DNA from: Psychrobacillus mangrovi
GTDB taxonomy: Bacteria; Bacillota; Bacilli; Bacillales_A; Planococcaceae
DNA: 64,000 nt
Reading direction: 5' to 3'
Assembly: GCF_037104765.1 (NCBI RefSeq)
Contig: NZ_JBAWSY010000001.1
Span: 558,001-622,000 of the forward strand
Made by a program: the position numbers and the translations under genes. The notes under the pieces were generated by a model. It saw only the letters and a program-made list of their open reading frames with translations, had not been told where the DNA came from and searched no databases. Below are positions 26,766 through 36,441 of the stretch, piece by piece. Each line of letters opens with the position of its first letter. Position 1 is the first letter of the stretch.

Positions 26766-26922
26766 ATTTGTCACCTCCCCTCAATGATTATACAAAAAAC
26801 TTCATCCTATTGAAAGAGTATTTAAGTATTAATGAATATTATTTCAGACGGAATGAAAACGTTTGTTATTCGAGGCAAAAAGTAGGACCACGAATGCGAG
26901 CGGCTTTCATGAGTCTGAAAGA

Positions 26923-27669
26923 TTACATATACATTCCGCCATTAACATGCAATGTTTGACCAGTAATATAATTCGCATCATCCGAAGCTAAAAACGCAAC
27001 AGCTTTAGCGATATCTTCCGTGTTTCCAAACTTAGCTAGTGGAATCTGACTTAACATTTGAGTTTTCACTTCTTCTGGAAGAGCATCTGTCATATCGGTT
27101 GTAATAAAACCTGGAGCAACAGAGTTTACTGTAATATTTCGGCTAGCTAGCTCTAGTGCAGTAGATTTGGTTAATCCTATAACACCTGCCTTAGCTGCAA
27201 CATAGTTTGCTTGACCAGGATTTCCAGAAACCCCAACGATGGAAGTAATGTTGATAATACGCCCTTTTCTTTGCTTCATCATCTGACGAGTAACTGCTTT
27301 TGTACAAAGAAAGACACCTTTTAAGTTTGTATCAAGAACATCATCCCATTCTTGTTCCTTCATGCGCATTAAAAGATTATCTCTTGTAATCCCAGCATTA
27401 TTTATTAAAATATCGATAGAACCAAAATTTTCTAATGTAGCACTAATTAAATTTTGTACGTCTTCGGCTTGATCAACATTCGCTTGAATCGTAAATGCTT
27501 CCCCACCAAATGATTTAATTTCCTCTACAACTGCTTCCGCTTTTTCTTTACTACCGCTATAGTTAACTGCTACTTTTGCGCCTTCTTTTGCAAGATAAAG
27601 AGCAATGTCTTTCCCAATTCCACGTGATGCTCCAGTTACAATTGCAGATTTGCCATCTAATTTACCCAT
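26923..27669 (-). CDS. fabG: 3-oxoacyl-[acyl-carrier-protein] reductase FabG
   Basis: NADPH-dependent short-chain reductase of fatty-acid elongation. Cofactor motif TGASRGIGKDIAL at 13-25, LINNAGITRDNLLMRM near 87, catalytic Ser in NITSIVGVSG and the YVAAKAG Tyr-Lys pair near 152-156. 248 aa. It overlaps fabD by 8 nt. 157 nt without a gene separate it from acpP. Confidence 0.98.
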   Translation of the reverse strand: MGKLDGKSAIVTGASRGIGKDIALYLAKEGAKVAVNYSGSKEKAEAVVEEIKSFGGEAFTIQANVDQAEDVQNLISATLENFGSIDILINNAGITRDNLLMRMKEQEWDDVLDTNLKGVFLCTKAVTRQMMKQRKGRIINITSIVGVSGNPGQANYVAAKAGVIGLTKSTALELASRNITVNSVAPGFITTDMTDALPEEVKTQMLSQIPLAKFGNTEDIAKAVAFLASDDANYITGQTLHVNGGMYM

Positions 27670-28612
27670 TCATAACCTCTCCTAATTCTGAAATAACTTG
27701 TTGCAATGATGCTTCATCATACACGCAATAAGTCGTTACAGAGCGATCGATTTTTTTCACTAAGCCGCTAAGTACTTTTCCAGGGCCACATTCGATAAAT
27801 ACATTTACACCAAGCTCAATCATTTTCTCCACTGATTCTTCCCAACGAACTGGAGAATAAAGTTGCTCTACCAATAAGTTTTTTATTCTTGAAGCCTCAG
27901 TAACAGGAAGTGCTGTGACATTAGAAATAACCGGAGTTTTCGTATCATTTAACGTGATAGCCAAAATTGCGGAATCTAATTTTTGTGCAGCCGGTCGCAT
28001 TAGCTCTGAATGGAATGGTCCACTTACAACTAGTGGTATCGCTCTTTTCGCTCCGACTTCTTTTGCTTTAGCTGAAGCTGTCTCAACACCAGCAACAGTT
28101 CCGGATATAACGATTTGACCTGGACAGTTCAAATTGGCAACTTGGACAATTTCACCACTATTAGAAACTTCATTCGTCACTTCCGTTAACGCTTCTTTAT
28201 CTAACCCTAAAATAGCCGCCATTGCGCCTTCGCCTGCAGGGACAGCTTCATTCATATATAAGCCTCTTTGGTGCACCAATAAAACAGCTTCCTCAAAACT
28301 CATTACATTCGAAGCAACCAATGCAGAATATTCCCCTAAGCTATGACCGGCTGTATAATCAGGAGAAATACCAGCATCTGTTAATTTTTTAGCTATCATT
28401 GTACTAGTAGTAAGTAAAGCGGGCTGCGCATGAAACGTTTTTGTCAATTCTTCAGTAGGTCCTTCTAACATAATATTGGATAGAGAAAAGCCTAAAACTT
28501 CATCTGCTACCTCATAATACTTTTTGCTTTGGTGATCAATTTCAATAAATTGTTGACCCATTCCAACAGACTGTGAACCTTGTCCTGGGAAAATAAATGC
28601 GATTTTAGTCAT
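27662..28612 (-). CDS. fabD: Malonyl CoA-acyl carrier protein transacylase FabD
   Basis: Loads malonyl groups onto ACP. MTKIAFIFPGQGSQSVGMG opens the protein; the nucleophile is in GHSLGEYSALVAS near residue 92 and the catalytic His in VSGPFHSELM near 200. The ATG at 28612 (316 aa) overlaps the plsX stop and has AAAGGAA upstream; a longer reading frame into plsX lacks such a site. Confidence 0.97.
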   Translation of the reverse strand: MTKIAFIFPGQGSQSVGMGQQFIEIDHQSKKYYEVADEVLGFSLSNIMLEGPTEELTKTFHAQPALLTTSTMIAKKLTDAGISPDYTAGHSLGEYSALVASNVMSFEEAVLLVHQRGLYMNEAVPAGEGAMAAILGLDKEALTEVTNEVSNSGEIVQVANLNCPGQIVISGTVAGVETASAKAKEVGAKRAIPLVVSGPFHSELMRPAAQKLDSAILAITLNDTKTPVISNVTALPVTEASRIKNLLVEQLYSPVRWEESVEKMIELGVNVFIECGPGKVLSGLVKKIDRSVTTYCVYDEASLQQVISELGEVMNG

Positions 28613-29600
28613 TTGGCAATTCCTTTCGTAAAGTACTTTGAATAATTCCACATACATCATGTTCTACCATCGTTCTAGCTTGTCTAATAGCATGAAAAAT
28701 TGCATTTGCATTAGAAGAACCATGTGCTTTAATGACAGGAGCTTTTAAACCAAATAATCCTGCTCCCCCATACTCGGAATAGTCTAACTTCCCTTTTAAC
28801 TCTTTTAACTGGCCTTTTACTAGAAGGGCAGAAATTTTTGTTTTCGTGGAGGTATTAAATGCCTCTTTTAACAAAGTAAATATTCCAGAAGCTGTTCCTT
28901 CAATTGTTTTTAATACCATATTACCGGTAAATCCATCTGTCACAACAACGTCCGCAACACCATTTAGAAGATCTCTAGATTCCACGTTCCCAACAAAATT
29001 AATTGGTGCTTCTTTTAATAGATCGAATGTCGCTTTTGTTAGTTCATTTCCTTTTTTCTCTTCTGTACCAATATTTAAAAGTCCAACTCGTGGATTTTTA
29101 ATACCTCGAACTTTTTCGGCATAAACACTCCCCATAACGGCAAACTGTTCCAAGTGTTCGGGTTTTGCATCCGAGTTTGCTCCCAAATCAAGCATAACAA
29201 ACCCTTTACCATCCAAAGTTGGCAAAGTAGGAGCAAGTGCTGGACGATCGACTTGATCAATACGACCAACCACAAACAAACCTGCAGCCATCAAAGCACC
29301 TGTATTCCCTGCTGAAACACATGCATCCACTTCTCCGTTTTTCACAGACTCTGCCATTTTAACCATCGAAGAATTTTTCTTTTTCCGGACAGCTCGTACT
29401 GGTTCATCCGTACCTTCAATAATCTCATCCGTATGTATCACTTGTAATCGATCATGGGCGGTTACTAAAGAAGACAGTTTTTCCTCGTCCCCGTATAACT
29501 GAATATGCAGATCTTCAAAAGTGTGTAACGCTTCATATACACCCTTTACTATTTCATGTGGGGCATTGTCTCCACCCATTGCATCAATAGAAATTTTCAT
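28605..29600 (-). CDS. plsX: Phosphate acyltransferase PlsX
   Basis: Makes acyl-phosphate from acyl-ACP for phospholipid synthesis by PlsY and PlsC. MKISIDAMGGDNAPHEIVKG is the family signature, and GFTGNMVLKTIEG and LFGLKAPVIKAHGSSN are typical later motifs. 331 aa. Second gene of the fapR-plsX-fabD-fabG-acpP operon, overlapping fabD by 8 nt. Confidence 0.97.
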   Translation of the reverse strand: MKISIDAMGGDNAPHEIVKGVYEALHTFEDLHIQLYGDEEKLSSLVTAHDRLQVIHTDEIIEGTDEPVRAVRKKKNSSMVKMAESVKNGEVDACVSAGNTGALMAAGLFVVGRIDQVDRPALAPTLPTLDGKGFVMLDLGANSDAKPEHLEQFAVMGSVYAEKVRGIKNPRVGLLNIGTEEKKGNELTKATFDLLKEAPINFVGNVESRDLLNGVADVVVTDGFTGNMVLKTIEGTASGIFTLLKEAFNTSTKTKISALLVKGQLKELKGKLDYSEYGGAGLFGLKAPVIKAHGSSNANAIFHAIRQARTMVEHDVCGIIQSTLRKELPND

Positions 29601-29615
29601 ATGTCATCACCTTAT

Positions 29616-30182
29616 TTAAGACTTTGTCACTCTATACATGCTGAATTGGCCTACAAAAACAGTGTCATTCTCCACTTTACTCGTTACTTCAATAAGCGTA
29701 GTGTTTATTTCCATATCACATGAAACTACTACTGCCTTTGCAATCACTCTGTCACCTTCTTTAACAGGCTTCACAAATGTAATGGTAGATTTTCTTGTAA
29801 GAGCTAATTCATCATTTATGACTGCAACTGCCAATGAATTAGCTTGCGCAAATAAATGATGTCCTCTAGCTATTCCATTTCTTGCAAACACATGGTCTTT
29901 TGTAATATCCAATAAAGAAATCGCTTGTTTATCTAAATCGATATCGATTATTTCACCAATTACTTCGTCAATCGGAAGTGATTTCACTTCTTCTTCAAAA
30001 TTATGTGCTGCTACAGATTTTATTCGCTCACGTAATTCCGGAATGGCTAACTCCATTCGATCCAGACGGATTGTTTGCACACTCACATTAAATGTAGAAG
30101 CTAAGTTTTCATCCGTGATAAATGGGTTCTTCTCTAACGTATTAAGTAGTAACTTCTGTCTATCTTTTTTTGTGTATTTCAT
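29616..30182 (-). CDS. fapR: Fatty-acid and phospholipid biosynthesis repressor FapR
   Basis: Malonyl-CoA-responsive repressor of lipid genes. An N-terminal helix-turn-helix (TDENLASTFNVSVQTIRLDR, about 18-37) is joined to a hot-dog-fold effector domain with the motif GIARGHHLFAQANSLAVAV. 188 aa. It heads the lipid operon, and a near-consensus FapR operator lies 16 nt before its start, so autoregulation is expected. Confidence 0.97.
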   Translation of the reverse strand: MKYTKKDRQKLLLNTLEKNPFITDENLASTFNVSVQTIRLDRMELAIPELRERIKSVAAHNFEEEVKSLPIDEVIGEIIDIDLDKQAISLLDITKDHVFARNGIARGHHLFAQANSLAVAVINDELALTRKSTITFVKPVKEGDRVIAKAVVVSCDMEINTTLIEVTSKVENDTVFVGQFSMYRVTKS

Positions 30183-30197
30183 CCAATCACCACCATT

Positions 30198-30214
30198 TTA
30201 GCACTTGGTACTAA
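30198..30214 (-). promoter_or_regulatory. FapR operator
   Basis: TTAGCACTTGGTACTAA matches the FapR consensus TTAGTACCTGGTACTAA at 15 of 17 positions. It sits between the -10 box and the fapR start codon, where bound FapR would block transcription start until malonyl-CoA rises. Confidence 0.86.
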
Positions 30215-30218
30215 TATC

Positions 30219-30247
30219 AGTATATAAATATTAAAAAAAGAATGCAA
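30219..30247 (-). promoter_or_regulatory. SigA-type promoter of the fapR operon
   Basis: Minus-strand TTGCAT (30242-30247) and TATACT (30219-30224) are 17 nt apart. The -35 box lies inside the 3' arm of the recG terminator stem and the terminator T-tract forms part of the spacer. Confidence 0.75.
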
Positions 30248-30263
30248 GAATTGATTTGCATTC
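30233..30263 (-). terminator. Intrinsic terminator of recG
   Basis: GAATGCAA (minus strand, 30263-30256) pairs perfectly with TTGCATTC (30247-30240), followed by seven T (30239-30233). It lies 14 nt after the recG stop. Confidence 0.9.
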
Positions 30264-30277
30264 CTTCCTGCATTCTC

Positions 30278-32326
30278 TTAGTCAATGCGCTCACCATCTA
30301 ACGCTTTTGAATTTATTAAAATATTTCTTAGACCTTCCATTTCTTCCGACTGCCAAAAAGAATCAGAATTCAACAAACTTTCTGCATCCACTTTTGCTGT
30401 ATTAAGTGCACGATAATCATGTACAAGATCCGCTACTTTGAATTCTGGCAACCCACTTTGCTTTCTACCGAAAAAGTCACCAGGACCACGTAATTCTAAG
30501 TCCTTTTCAGCTAGAGCAAAACCATCATTCGTTTCCGTCATTGAAATCATACGTTCTTTTCCTTCTTCTGATTTAGGATCAGCTAGTAGAATACAGTACG
30601 ATTGGTGCTCTCCTCGCCCGACACGCCCTCTAAGTTGGTGAAGTTGCGCTAGGCCAAATCGCTCTGCATCTAAAATAATCATAAAGGTTGCATTTGGTAC
30701 ATTTACTCCAACTTCCACAACTGTTGTTGAGACAAGTACTTGTACTTTTCCTTCTGAGAAATCTCTCATCACTTGCTCTTTTTCGTAAGGATGAAGGCGA
30801 CCATGCATCAAACCTACTGAATAGTCTTTCCCTAAATCAGTAGCCATCATATTGTATACATCTACTGCATTTTGGACGTCTAGTTTTTCTGACTCTTCAA
30901 TGAGCGGACAGATAATATAAGCCTGTCTACCATTAGCTAATTCTTTTTTTAAACGGACTATTAGTTTGTGCAATTGATCTTGCTTCATCCAATGAGTCTC
31001 AATTTTTTTTCGTCCAGCCGGCATTTCATCTATAACAGATACATCCATTTCTCCAAACGCTGTAATCGCCAATGTTCGGGGTATTGGAGTTGCTGTCATA
31101 AATAATACATCTGGGTCTTCGCCTTTTTCTTTCAATACTCTACGTTGTTCGACTCCAAATCGATGCTGCTCATCTGTAATGACTAATCCCAAATTTTTAA
31201 ATGAGACGTCAGGCTGAATTAAAGCATGAGTTCCTATTAATAAATCAATATTACCAGCTTCTAAATTTTCTAGTACTACTCGACGAGCCTTCGCTTTTGT
31301 AGAACCTGTCAGTAAAGCAATTTTTACTCCTATTGGAGTAAGCCAATCATCCAAAGAGCTAGCATGTTGTTCTGCTAATATTTCGGTAGGAGCCATAAGT
31401 GCCCCTTGATAACCTGCAGTAATTGCTGCATATAAGCAAATAGCTGCAACAACCGTTTTCCCAGAGCCTACATCCCCTTGTAATAGTCGATTCATCCGAT
31501 AAGGTTCTTTTAAGTCTCGACAAATTTCGTTGACAACTCTTTTTTGTGCATCGGTCAATTCATATGGTAAAGATTCAATAAGCTTTTTAACCAAATCGTT
31601 ATTGAATGCAACGCTATTACCAACATTCTGTTCCTTTCGAGCTTTCTTTATCGCTTGCATTTTTAACTGAAAAATTAATAATTCTTCATAAACAAAGCGT
31701 CTTCTCGCATCTTTTGAATGCTCTGCATTTTGCGGAAAATGAATTCCTTCCAATGCAGACGAAATATCCGGTAAACGATAGGTCTCTCTAATAGATTTAG
31801 GCAAGACATCTACTAGGTATCCATTTACCTCATCTAATGCTTGCCTCATAAATTTTCTAAAAGTCTTTTGGCTAATAGTACCTTTAAGCGAATAGACAGG
31901 TTCAAAATCTTGTTGATCTGTCTTAGGGCCTGCCGAAAAGGTAGAAACATTTATCACTTGTCTTCCTCTATCCCATTTTCCGGTAACTGTAATGACTGAG
32001 CCTGGTATAATTTTCGTTTTTAAATACGCTTGATTAAAAAAAACTGCTTTAATAAGATGTTGTCCTGCTAATAAACGGACTTGTAATCTTGATTTGTTTT
32101 TACCTAAAAAAAGAAGAGAAGGCTCACTCTCGACCCTTCCTTCTACTGTTACTCGTTCATTGTGAGCGGTTTCCGCTAAGTTCTTTAATCGAAAGTCTTC
32201 ATGGCGATAAGGAAAAGTCATAACCAAATCTTCTAATGTGATGATCCCTAGTTCTTGCAATGCGTTAGCTGTACCACTTCCCACTCCTTTTAAGGAAGTA
32301 ACTAACTCATCCCTTTTAGTTTCCAC
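30278..32326 (-). CDS. recG: ATP-dependent DNA helicase RecG
   Basis: Remodels stalled replication forks and Holliday junctions. The N-terminal wedge/OB region covers about 1-150. Superfamily 2 motifs follow: LLQGDVGSGKTVVA near residue 284, ITDEQHRFGVEQR near 385, FMTATPIPRT near 412 and QLRGRVGRGEHQSYC near 580. 682 aa. The start codon overlaps the sdaAA end by 11 nt. A terminator separates it from fapR. Confidence 0.98.
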   Translation of the reverse strand: METKRDELVTSLKGVGSGTANALQELGIITLEDLVMTFPYRHEDFRLKNLAETAHNERVTVEGRVESEPSLLFLGKNKSRLQVRLLAGQHLIKAVFFNQAYLKTKIIPGSVITVTGKWDRGRQVINVSTFSAGPKTDQQDFEPVYSLKGTISQKTFRKFMRQALDEVNGYLVDVLPKSIRETYRLPDISSALEGIHFPQNAEHSKDARRRFVYEELLIFQLKMQAIKKARKEQNVGNSVAFNNDLVKKLIESLPYELTDAQKRVVNEICRDLKEPYRMNRLLQGDVGSGKTVVAAICLYAAITAGYQGALMAPTEILAEQHASSLDDWLTPIGVKIALLTGSTKAKARRVVLENLEAGNIDLLIGTHALIQPDVSFKNLGLVITDEQHRFGVEQRRVLKEKGEDPDVLFMTATPIPRTLAITAFGEMDVSVIDEMPAGRKKIETHWMKQDQLHKLIVRLKKELANGRQAYIICPLIEESEKLDVQNAVDVYNMMATDLGKDYSVGLMHGRLHPYEKEQVMRDFSEGKVQVLVSTTVVEVGVNVPNATFMIILDAERFGLAQLHQLRGRVGRGEHQSYCILLADPKSEEGKERMISMTETNDGFALAEKDLELRGPGDFFGRKQSGLPEFKVADLVHDYRALNTAKVDAESLLNSDSFWQSEEMEGLRNILINSKALDGERID

Positions 32327-33215
32327 TATTAACTACTGCCCCACCAAAAATTTTTGATTCTAACCATTTTCCAGTAGGAGTTGCTGCTAGTCCGCCTCGA
32401 GCTGTTTCTTTTAAGGCAGTTGGCATCGTTTGGCCAATTTTATACATCGCATCTATTACTTCATCACATGGAATCCGACTCGTCACACCTGCAAGCGCCA
32501 TATCTGCTGCAACTAATGAGTTAGAAGCACCCATTGCATTACGTTTTACACATGGAACTTCCACAAGCCCTGCAACAGGATCACACACTAAGCCGAGCAT
32601 GTTTTTAAGGGTGATTGCAAAAGCTTCAGAGCATTGTTGAGGTGTTCCTCCCGCCATTTCAACGATTGCAGCTGCTGCCATACCTGCTGCTGATCCAACC
32701 TCTGCCTGGCAGCCACCTGCCGCTCCAGAAATAGAAGCATTGTTAGCCACCACAAAACCAAAAGCACCTGCTGTGAATAAATAACCAATCATTTGCTCTC
32801 TCGTAGGGTTTAACTTGTTTTTCACTGCAAATAAAGTTCCTGGTACAACGCCAGCAGAACCAGCAGTAGGAGTTGCACAGATAGTTCCCATGGCTGCATT
32901 AACTTCATTCGTTGCGACTGCTTTACTAACTGCATCTAACATTAATTCTCCAGATAAAGTGTTACCTTTTTGTAAATAGTTTTGAAGAAGTACCGCATCT
33001 CCACCTGTTAAGCCGGACGTTGAACGAACTCCATTCAAGCCTTTTTCAACCGCTTCTTCCATAACAGTCAAATTACGATCCATTTGAGCCATTATTTCTT
33101 CTCGTGTGCGATCTGTTATTAAGATCTCTTGTTCAATCATGATTTCTGAAATCAGTTTTTGTTCTTTATTAGCTAAATCAACCAATTCACGAACATTACG
33201 AAATAAAACATCCAT
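32316..33215 (-). CDS. sdaAA: L-serine dehydratase, iron-sulfur-dependent, alpha subunit
   Basis: Converts serine to pyruvate and ammonia with a [4Fe-4S] cluster. Conserved cysteine motifs are GTICATPTAGSAGVVPGTLF, GGCQAEVGSAAGMA and CDPVAGLVEVPCVKRN. The 299-residue length is right for the two-subunit Bacillus enzyme. It follows sdaAB by 12 nt, giving the order sdaAB-sdaAA-recG found in B. subtilis. Confidence 0.97.
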   Translation of the reverse strand: MDVLFRNVRELVDLANKEQKLISEIMIEQEILITDRTREEIMAQMDRNLTVMEEAVEKGLNGVRSTSGLTGGDAVLLQNYLQKGNTLSGELMLDAVSKAVATNEVNAAMGTICATPTAGSAGVVPGTLFAVKNKLNPTREQMIGYLFTAGAFGFVVANNASISGAAGGCQAEVGSAAGMAAAAIVEMAGGTPQQCSEAFAITLKNMLGLVCDPVAGLVEVPCVKRNAMGASNSLVAADMALAGVTSRIPCDEVIDAMYKIGQTMPTALKETARGGLAATPTGKWLESKIFGGAVVNSGN

Positions 33216-33227
33216 TTGTCTTCCTCC

Positions 33228-33890
33228 TTAGTCCGCTATTCTAGTAACTTGCGTAATATTAGGTAATGTAGATAATTCCGCAAGTATATTGGCATCCACA
33301 TTCTGGTCCACTTCAATAACCATTAATGCCATATTTCCTTTTTCTTTACGAGAAACTTCCATATGACCTATATTAATATCATATTTCGCGAGACAATTTG
33401 CCACATTTGCAATACAACCTGAACGGTCTTCATGCACTACTAAAATTGCAGCTAAATTACCAGATAAGCGAAGTGGGAAACCATTTAACTCTGTTATTTC
33501 TGTTTTACCGCCACCAATAGAAATCCCAACCATTGACATCTCCTGTGTACCATCACCAATCACTATTCGAGCGGTATTAGGATGCTCCGTATGGGCTGAT
33601 TCTGGTATAAACTCAAATGTCATGCCAACCTTTTTTGCATCTTCGAAAGCAGTTTTTATACGCTCATCAAATGTATCATAGTCAAGCAACCCACCAATAA
33701 TCGCTACGTCTGTTCCATGCCCTTTATAGGTCTCTGCGAATGAACCATATAAATGTATTCTGGCCCATGTAGGTTGCTTTCCAAATAAATCTCTTGCTAC
33801 TCTTCCTATACGTGCTGCTCCTGCAGTATGGGAAGAAGATGGTCCAATCATAACAGGTCCAATAATGTCAAAAACGGATTTGAACTTCAT
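33228..33890 (-). CDS. sdaAB: L-serine dehydratase, iron-sulfur-dependent, beta subunit
   Basis: Partner of SdaAA. The N-terminal motif FDIIGPVMIGPSSSHTAGA contacts substrate, and a C-terminal ACT domain (from about residue 145, VVHEDRSGCIANVANCLAK) suggests regulation by serine binding. The ATG at 33890 follows GGAGG and gives 220 aa; five upstream in-frame codons include the ribosome site. Confidence 0.97.
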   Translation of the reverse strand: MKFKSVFDIIGPVMIGPSSSHTAGAARIGRVARDLFGKQPTWARIHLYGSFAETYKGHGTDVAIIGGLLDYDTFDERIKTAFEDAKKVGMTFEFIPESAHTEHPNTARIVIGDGTQEMSMVGISIGGGKTEITELNGFPLRLSGNLAAILVVHEDRSGCIANVANCLAKYDINIGHMEVSRKEKGNMALMVIEVDQNVDANILAELSTLPNITQVTRIAD

Positions 33891-34048
33891 TGCATAGACC
33901 TCCAATATATTATTTAATTCTTATTTTACACTGAATGAACATTTTAAACAAAGGTTAGAAGATTAAGAGAAAATAGTGTGAGTAGTAAGGTATACACTAC
34001 TGCAACAGGTTTATCAGAAATTGAATTAGCTAGCAAATAATACCAAAT

Positions 34049-34086
34049 AAAAAACCACGAGGAAATTTAAATTTCTATCCTCGTGG
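34049..34086 (-). terminator. Intrinsic terminator of asp23-fakA
   Basis: CCACGAGGA (34055-34063) pairs perfectly with TCCTCGTGG (34078-34086); the minus strand continues with a T-rich tract (34046-34054). It lies just after the fakA stop. Confidence 0.93.
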
Positions 34087-34093
34087 CATCTTA

Positions 34094-35749
34094 CTATTCA
34101 ACTGATAAAATATACGGATATAAAGGTTGTTTTCCGTTATATAATTCAATTTCTACATCTTCGAATCGCTCTTCAATATAAGCTGCAAATTTCGTTGCCT
34201 CTTCTTCGGTTACATCTTCACCGTAAATAATAGTTACGATTTCTGCTTCCTCATCGATTAACGTTTGTGCCAGCTTTGTCGCTGCCTCTTCTCTTGAAGG
34301 ATTAGAAAGAATAATCTTTCCTTCTGCCAGTGCCATGAAATCATCTTTCTTAATGTCCACCCCATCAATTGACGTATCGCGAACAGCGAAAGTAACTTGG
34401 CCTGTTTTAACATGAGAAAAAGCTTCAGTCATCTGTACTTTATTTTCTTCCACAGTAGCTTGTGGATTGAATGCTAAAATAGCAGCCATTCCTTGAGGAA
34501 GTGTTTTTGTTGGTACAACTGCTGCTTCAATACCTAATACCTCTGCTGCTTGTTCTGCAGCCATAATAATATTTTTATTGTTCGGCAAGATTAAGACACG
34601 TTCTGCTCCAACAGCTTCGATTGCTTTTACAATATCTTCAGTTGAAGGGTTCATAGTTTGTCCGCCTTCAATTACTGCGGAAGCTCCTAGGCTTTTTAAA
34701 AGATCTGATATCCCTTCGCCCATTGCAACTGTTACGACTGCATAAGGATGAACCTCTGCTTTTTTGGCTGGGGCTTCTTTTGAGTATCCTTCACCAACAA
34801 TATCTGTATGTTGCTGACGCATGTTTTCGATTTTGATTTTTATCAAATCACCATATTGTTGACCATATGTCAGTACTTCACCTGGCGTTTCAGAGTGGAT
34901 ATGGATTTTGGCAATTTCGTCGTCTGAAATTACTAATAATGAATCACCAAAAGAACTTAAATCATTCCGGAAGGAAGTTTCATCAAATGCTTTTTTACCA
35001 TCTTCAAAACGAACCATGAATTCAGTACAGAAACCGAATTCAATTTCTGAAGTATCCATGAATCCTTGAATATTTTTATGGTGCTCTGCACTTACTAAAT
35101 CATCCATTGATGACGTAACTGTTTTCTCCGGTAACGCTTCACCTTTCAAGCTTGCTAAAAATCCTTCATATACAAAAACAAGGCCTTGACCACCACTATC
35201 TACTACCCCTACTTCTTTAAGAACCGGTAGTAAATCAGGAGTTCTATTTAAAGAAGCTTTTGCCTCTACTACAATCGCTTCCATTAACAAACGAATATCT
35301 TCTTCTGTTTCGCTCACTTCTACTGCTTTTTTAGCAGAGTCCTTCGCAACAGTTAAAATAGTACCTTCCACTGGCTTCATAACTGCTTTATATGCTGTTT
35401 CTACCCCATAATTTAAGGCTTCAGCGAATTGTTTAGCATCTAGTGTAGAAGATTGCTCCACTGATTTCCCAAATCCTCGGAATAATTGTGAAAGAATAAC
35501 CCCTGAATTACCTCTAGCTCCCATAAGTAATCCTTTAGATAATGCTTGAGCTGTTTTCCCAATATGTTCTACAGTGTGAGCTGCTGTTTCCTTTGCTCCA
35601 GAAGTCATCGATAAGTTCATATTCGTACCTGTGTCTCCGTCTGGAACTGGAAAAACATTTAAAGCATCTACATAATCTGCGTTTTGAAAAAGGTGATGAG
35701 CACCCATTTTCACCATATCTGCAAACTGTATACCATTAATTGAATTCAT
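34094..35749 (-). CDS. fakA: Fatty acid kinase catalytic subunit FakA (YloV, DAK-like)
   Basis: Phosphorylates fatty acids held by a FakB/DegV protein so that they can enter phospholipid synthesis. The N-terminal DhaL-type domain has the metal-nucleotide site VFPVPDGDTGTNMNLSM near residues 30-46 and GARGNSGVILSQLFRGF near 78. A middle domain and a C-terminal DegV-like domain follow. 551 aa. Encoded 16 nt after asp23, as yloU-yloV in B. subtilis. Older annotations call it a dihydroxyacetone kinase-like protein. Confidence 0.93.
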   Translation of the reverse strand: MNSINGIQFADMVKMGAHHLFQNADYVDALNVFPVPDGDTGTNMNLSMTSGAKETAAHTVEHIGKTAQALSKGLLMGARGNSGVILSQLFRGFGKSVEQSSTLDAKQFAEALNYGVETAYKAVMKPVEGTILTVAKDSAKKAVEVSETEEDIRLLMEAIVVEAKASLNRTPDLLPVLKEVGVVDSGGQGLVFVYEGFLASLKGEALPEKTVTSSMDDLVSAEHHKNIQGFMDTSEIEFGFCTEFMVRFEDGKKAFDETSFRNDLSSFGDSLLVISDDEIAKIHIHSETPGEVLTYGQQYGDLIKIKIENMRQQHTDIVGEGYSKEAPAKKAEVHPYAVVTVAMGEGISDLLKSLGASAVIEGGQTMNPSTEDIVKAIEAVGAERVLILPNNKNIIMAAEQAAEVLGIEAAVVPTKTLPQGMAAILAFNPQATVEENKVQMTEAFSHVKTGQVTFAVRDTSIDGVDIKKDDFMALAEGKIILSNPSREEAATKLAQTLIDEEAEIVTIIYGEDVTEEEATKFAAYIEERFEDVEIELYNGKQPLYPYILSVE

Positions 35750-35765
35750 TGTTTTCTCTCCTTAT

Positions 35766-36128
35766 TCACACGCTTGCCACGCGAACTCCTTGTACATATA
35801 CATTTACGGATTTCACTGACATACCAAGAGATTTGTTTAGTGTATATTTCACTTTTGATTGCACTTGATAAGCTATTTCCGAAATTTTTGTTCCGTAACT
35901 AACAATAATATACATATCAATATGTAAGTCTTCTTTTTCTTGTCTTACTATAACACCTTTTGTAAAATTTTCTTTTCTTAATATGTCTGTCAATCCATCT
36001 CTAATTTGATGCTTAGATGCCATACCAACTATTCCGTAACACTCTATAGCGGCTCCGCCTGCAATTTGTGCAACTGCATCTTGCGATATATCAATTTGTC
36101 CGAATTCATTTTTCAATTCAATTGACAT
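35766..36128 (-). CDS. yloU: Asp23/Gls24 family envelope stress protein (YloU)
   Basis: A 120-residue protein with a single Asp23 domain: GQIDISQDAVAQIAGGAAIE at the start, VSYGTKISEIAYQVQSKVKY in the middle and SVNVYVQGVRV at the end. Asp23 proteins in staphylococci are membrane-associated and linked to envelope stress. Its co-transcription with fakA is conserved. GGAGG lies 7 nt before the ATG at 36128; a longer start would include it. Confidence 0.94.
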   Translation of the reverse strand: MSIELKNEFGQIDISQDAVAQIAGGAAIECYGIVGMASKHQIRDGLTDILRKENFTKGVIVRQEKEDLHIDMYIIVSYGTKISEIAYQVQSKVKYTLNKSLGMSVKSVNVYVQGVRVASV

Positions 36129-36348
36129 GATGAAACCTCCCAAGTCTTTTTGACTATCCTTTATTGTACTACACCGTTCAAAATTATAAAAGAGAGCGTT
36201 TGCTATTTATCATATCTTCCCTATATTATAGGGTAATAAGAAAAGATAGGCAAAAAACGTCTTGCTTTTGATAAAGAAAAACTTTTTTTGTGCGTTACAA
36301 ATTGATGTCTAACGCAAATATACTGTAAAGGTTTTTTTCTTGATATGC

Positions 36349-36377
36349 TTGCACTTCATATTAGTCTGTGGTAAATT
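36349..36377 (+). promoter_or_regulatory. SigA-type promoter of rpmB
   Basis: TTGCAC (36349-36354) and TAAATT (36372-36377) with a 17-nt spacer, about 65 nt before the rpmB start. A perfect hairpin (TGCGTTA with TAACGCA, about 36291-36315) lies upstream of it in the same divergent intergenic region. Confidence 0.65.
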
Positions 36378-36441
36378 ATTAAAGTATGTGAAATATCGAA
36401 CTGAAAAATCTTTCAGCTTCTTTTTTAAAGGAGGAAATATA

